Assembly: GCA_018882625.1 (NCBI GenBank)
Contig: VERO01000138.1
Location: 1 to 6,458, forward strand
Reading direction: 5' to 3'
DNA: 6,458 nt
Source: Phycisphaerales bacterium
GTDB lineage: Bacteria > Planctomycetota > Phycisphaerae > Phycisphaerales > SM1A02
In this document: piece after piece, positions 4,894-6,458 of the stretch
Layout of the letters: each line of letters opens with the position of its first letter
Position numbering within the stretch: position 1 is the stretch's first letter
The notes under the pieces: generated by a model
Told to the model about the DNA's origin: nothing
Database searches by the model: none
The model's input: only the letters and a program-made list of their open reading frames with translations
Made by a program: the position numbers and the translations under genes

Positions 4894-6458
4894 GCACGGA
4901 TCGCCACAGCCGCATCGCCGGCAGCAGTTGCCCTTCGCGTTTGCGGAGTCTCGCCGGAACCCTCATCCGATTCTCGCTAGCCGGCACCGCGGCCACGCTT
5001 GCCGCATGCCAGTCAAGCCCGTTCGACGACGCCGCGTTCGATCGGCGGGACCTCGACCGTCTTGTGAGCGACCGTTACGACACGCCTTGGCGTGGTGATG
5101 GAGTGATCGTGCCAGACGCCCCGCCCATTCCGGTGCCGGATGCGCCGATGGCCGCTGCAGCGCCGATGCCCGGATTCGAGCGCGTGCGCACGCTCGCCCC
5201 CGACGAGCCGGTCGCGCCGCTTCCGCCGCGCGAACGTACGCTCGCGGAGCTCGCCGTGCGTGCGCTCGAGATGAACCCGACCACTCGCGCCGCGTGGGAA
5301 TCGGCGCGTGCTGCGGCTGGCCGGCAGGGCATGGCCGAGAGCCTCTACCTGCCGCGCGCGGGGCTCTACGGCGAGGTGGACTGGGAACGCACGCCCTATC
5401 CCGGTATCCCAGCGCCGCTGATCTACGAGGGCGGCAATGCCGACACCGGCTTCAACCTGTCGTGGCTGCTGCTCGACTTCGGCCGGCGTGATGCGATGGT
5501 CGAGGCCGCCAAGCGGGGCGTCGAGGCCGCAAACCTCAGCGCGAACCGCCAGATCCAGAAGGTGATCTACGACGTCCAGACGGCGTACTTCCAGCTCGAT
5601 GCCAAGGTGATGATGGTGGAAGCGGCGGAAGAGGATCTCGCCAACGCGCGTATGCAGCTCGAGGCCGTTGAGGACCGCATGCGGGTCGGCCTTGCGACGC
5701 GCCCTGAGCTGCTCGAGGCACGCCAGCAGTTCGCGAAGGCGCAGTTCATGGTCGAGGACACGAAGGCCGATCTCTACGACGCGCAGGCCGCTCTGGCGGT
5801 CGCCGTTGGCGTGCCGGCCGGGACGCGCATCGACATCGTGCCGCTGCAGAAGATGCCGCTGCCGGAGGACCTGCTGATCGGCGTCGATGCCGTGGTCGCT
5901 CAGACGCTGCGCCAGCGGCCAGACCTGCAGGCTTCGATCGCGACCGTGCGCCAGGCGCGTGCGGCCGTGAAGCAGGCAGAGGCCGATTTCCTCCCCACGA
6001 TCAGCATGTACGGTGACATCGGCGTCGGGTGGCTCGACGGCGAGAGCCGCGACGGCAACGACGTGGCGATCATGGATGGCGTCCCGTTCACCGCGGAGAT
6101 CGGGCTGCGCGGCACATGGCTCCTCTACGAGGGTGGGGAGCGCACCGCGAACCTGCATCAGGCGCGCGCAAATCTCGCGCGTGCCGAGGCGCAGCTCGAC
6201 GAGCTGCAGCTCATCGTGTCCAACGAGGTGTGGATGGCGTACTTCGACGTGCGCGCGGCGCGCAAGCGCTTCCTCGCGGGAGAGGCTCTGCTTGCGGCGA
6301 GCCAGGACTCGTACGACTCGGTCTTCGCGTCGTACGTCAACGGCCTCGCGACGATCACGCAGTTGATCCAGTCGGAGGCCGGGCTCTTTGACGCGCGCTA
6401 CACGCTGATCCAGTCGCGCGCCGACTTGCTGATGTCCGCCGCGCGCCTGGCCTACGCG
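4890..6458 (+). CDS. mdtP: TolC-family outer-membrane efflux lipoprotein, MdtP-like, 3' end cut by the window
   Basis: An open frame of 523 codons runs to the last base of the window without a stop. It encodes the outer-membrane duct of the efflux system. The leader ends in a clear lipobox, T-L-A-A-C-Q, with Cys40 as the lipidated residue and Gln at +2, suiting outer-membrane sorting. Residues about 70-95 are a Pro/Ala-rich linker with V-P-D-A-P twice (74-78 and 82-86). Two outer-membrane-efflux repeats follow, about 117-310 and 335-520. Each has a long Ala/Gln/Glu-rich helix pair and a G-L-A-T motif (267-270 and 485-488). The final L-M-S-A-A-R-L-A-Y-A resembles the usual end of the second repeat, so few residues are probably missing. 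The GTG start at 4890 overlaps the mdtO-like stop by four bases. No strong Shine-Dalgarno is seen, only GGAG 15 bases away. A TTG at 4941 would give a more compact signal peptide and is a real alternative. Confidence 0.9.
   Translation, partial: MSTDRHSRIAGSSCPSRLRSLAGTLIRFSLAGTAATLAACQSSPFDDAAFDRRDLDRLVSDRYDTPWRGDGVIVPDAPPIPVPDAPMAAAAPMPGFERVRTLAPDEPVAPLPPRERTLAELAVRALEMNPTTRAAWESARAAAGRQGMAESLYLPRAGLYGEVDWERTPYPGIPAPLIYEGGNADTGFNLSWLLLDFGRRDAMVEAAKRGVEAANLSANRQIQKVIYDVQTAYFQLDAKVMMVEAAEEDLANARMQLEAVEDRMRVGLATRPELLEARQQFAKAQFMVEDTKADLYDAQAALAVAVGVPAGTRIDIVPLQKMPLPEDLLIGVDAVVAQTLRQRPDLQASIATVRQARAAVKQAEADFLPTISMYGDIGVGWLDGESRDGNDVAIMDGVPFTAEIGLRGTWLLYEGGERTANLHQARANLARAEAQLDELQLIVSNEVWMAYFDVRAARKRFLAGEALLAASQDSYDSVFASYVNGLATITQLIQSEAGLFDARYTLIQSRADLLMSAARLAYA

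Noticed and set aside
5013..6158. Long open frame of 381 codons on the minus strand
   Set aside because: It lies opposite the MdtP-like gene, whose protein shows a lipobox and both efflux repeats. The antisense translation is rich in His and Arg with no recognisable motif, as expected of a high-GC shadow frame.
1..6458. CRISPR arrays, tRNA or rRNA genes, insertion sequences and attachment sites
   Set aside because: No regularly spaced repeats, no RNA-gene folds, no transposase or integrase frames and no terminal inverted or direct repeats were seen. Coding sequence fills nearly all the window.

Overview
The window comes from a G+C-rich (about two thirds G+C by eye) Gram-negative bacterium. 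The outer-membrane efflux protein and the lipoprotein-type leaders require two membranes. The phylum cannot be read from the sequence. Proteobacteria or a PVC/Planctomycetota-type lineage would both fit; a sulfatase-modifying-factor-type gene end at the left edge weakly favours the latter, but this is only an inference.

Layout, left to right. (a) Positions 2-139 (+) hold the last 45 codons of a formylglycine-generating-enzyme-like (FGE-sulfatase/SUMF1) domain protein. (b) Positions 140-199 form a short convergent intergenic stretch with a perfect 18-bp palindrome inside a longer imperfect hairpin, a candidate shared transcription end. (c) Positions 200-2516 (-) hold a tightly packed three-gene unit. 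It reads ytcA-like small lipoprotein (2516-2229), mdtN-like HlyD/EmrA membrane fusion protein (2232-1120), then a single-domain six-TM voltage-gated cation channel (1120-200). The junctions overlap as ATGA (4 bp) and TGATG (1 bp). (d) Positions 2517-2556 are a 40-bp divergent control region with an ATCCTA-N12-TAGGAT inverted repeat. (e) Positions 2557-4893 (+) hold an mdtO-like FUSC/aromatic-acid-exporter-type inner-membrane protein. It overlaps by GTGA (4 bp) with (f) an mdtP-like TolC-family outer-membrane efflux lipoprotein from 4890, which runs off the right edge.

The core is therefore an ytcA-mdtN-mdtO-mdtP type tripartite efflux system. In E. coli these genes lie in one direction; here they are split into two divergent arms of two. 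MdtO would be the inner-membrane component, MdtN the periplasmic adaptor and MdtP the outer-membrane duct. The most unusual point is the third gene of the left arm. It is a NaChBac-type channel with an intact four-arginine S4, and its filter is T-L-E-G-W-L-D. The Gly after the Glu and the Asp two residues past the Trp point towards Ca2+ rather than Na+ selectivity. Its start codon shares a base with the mdtN stop codon, so a voltage-gated, possibly calcium-selective channel appears to be translated together with an efflux adaptor. No regulator, RNA gene, mobile element or CRISPR array was found.
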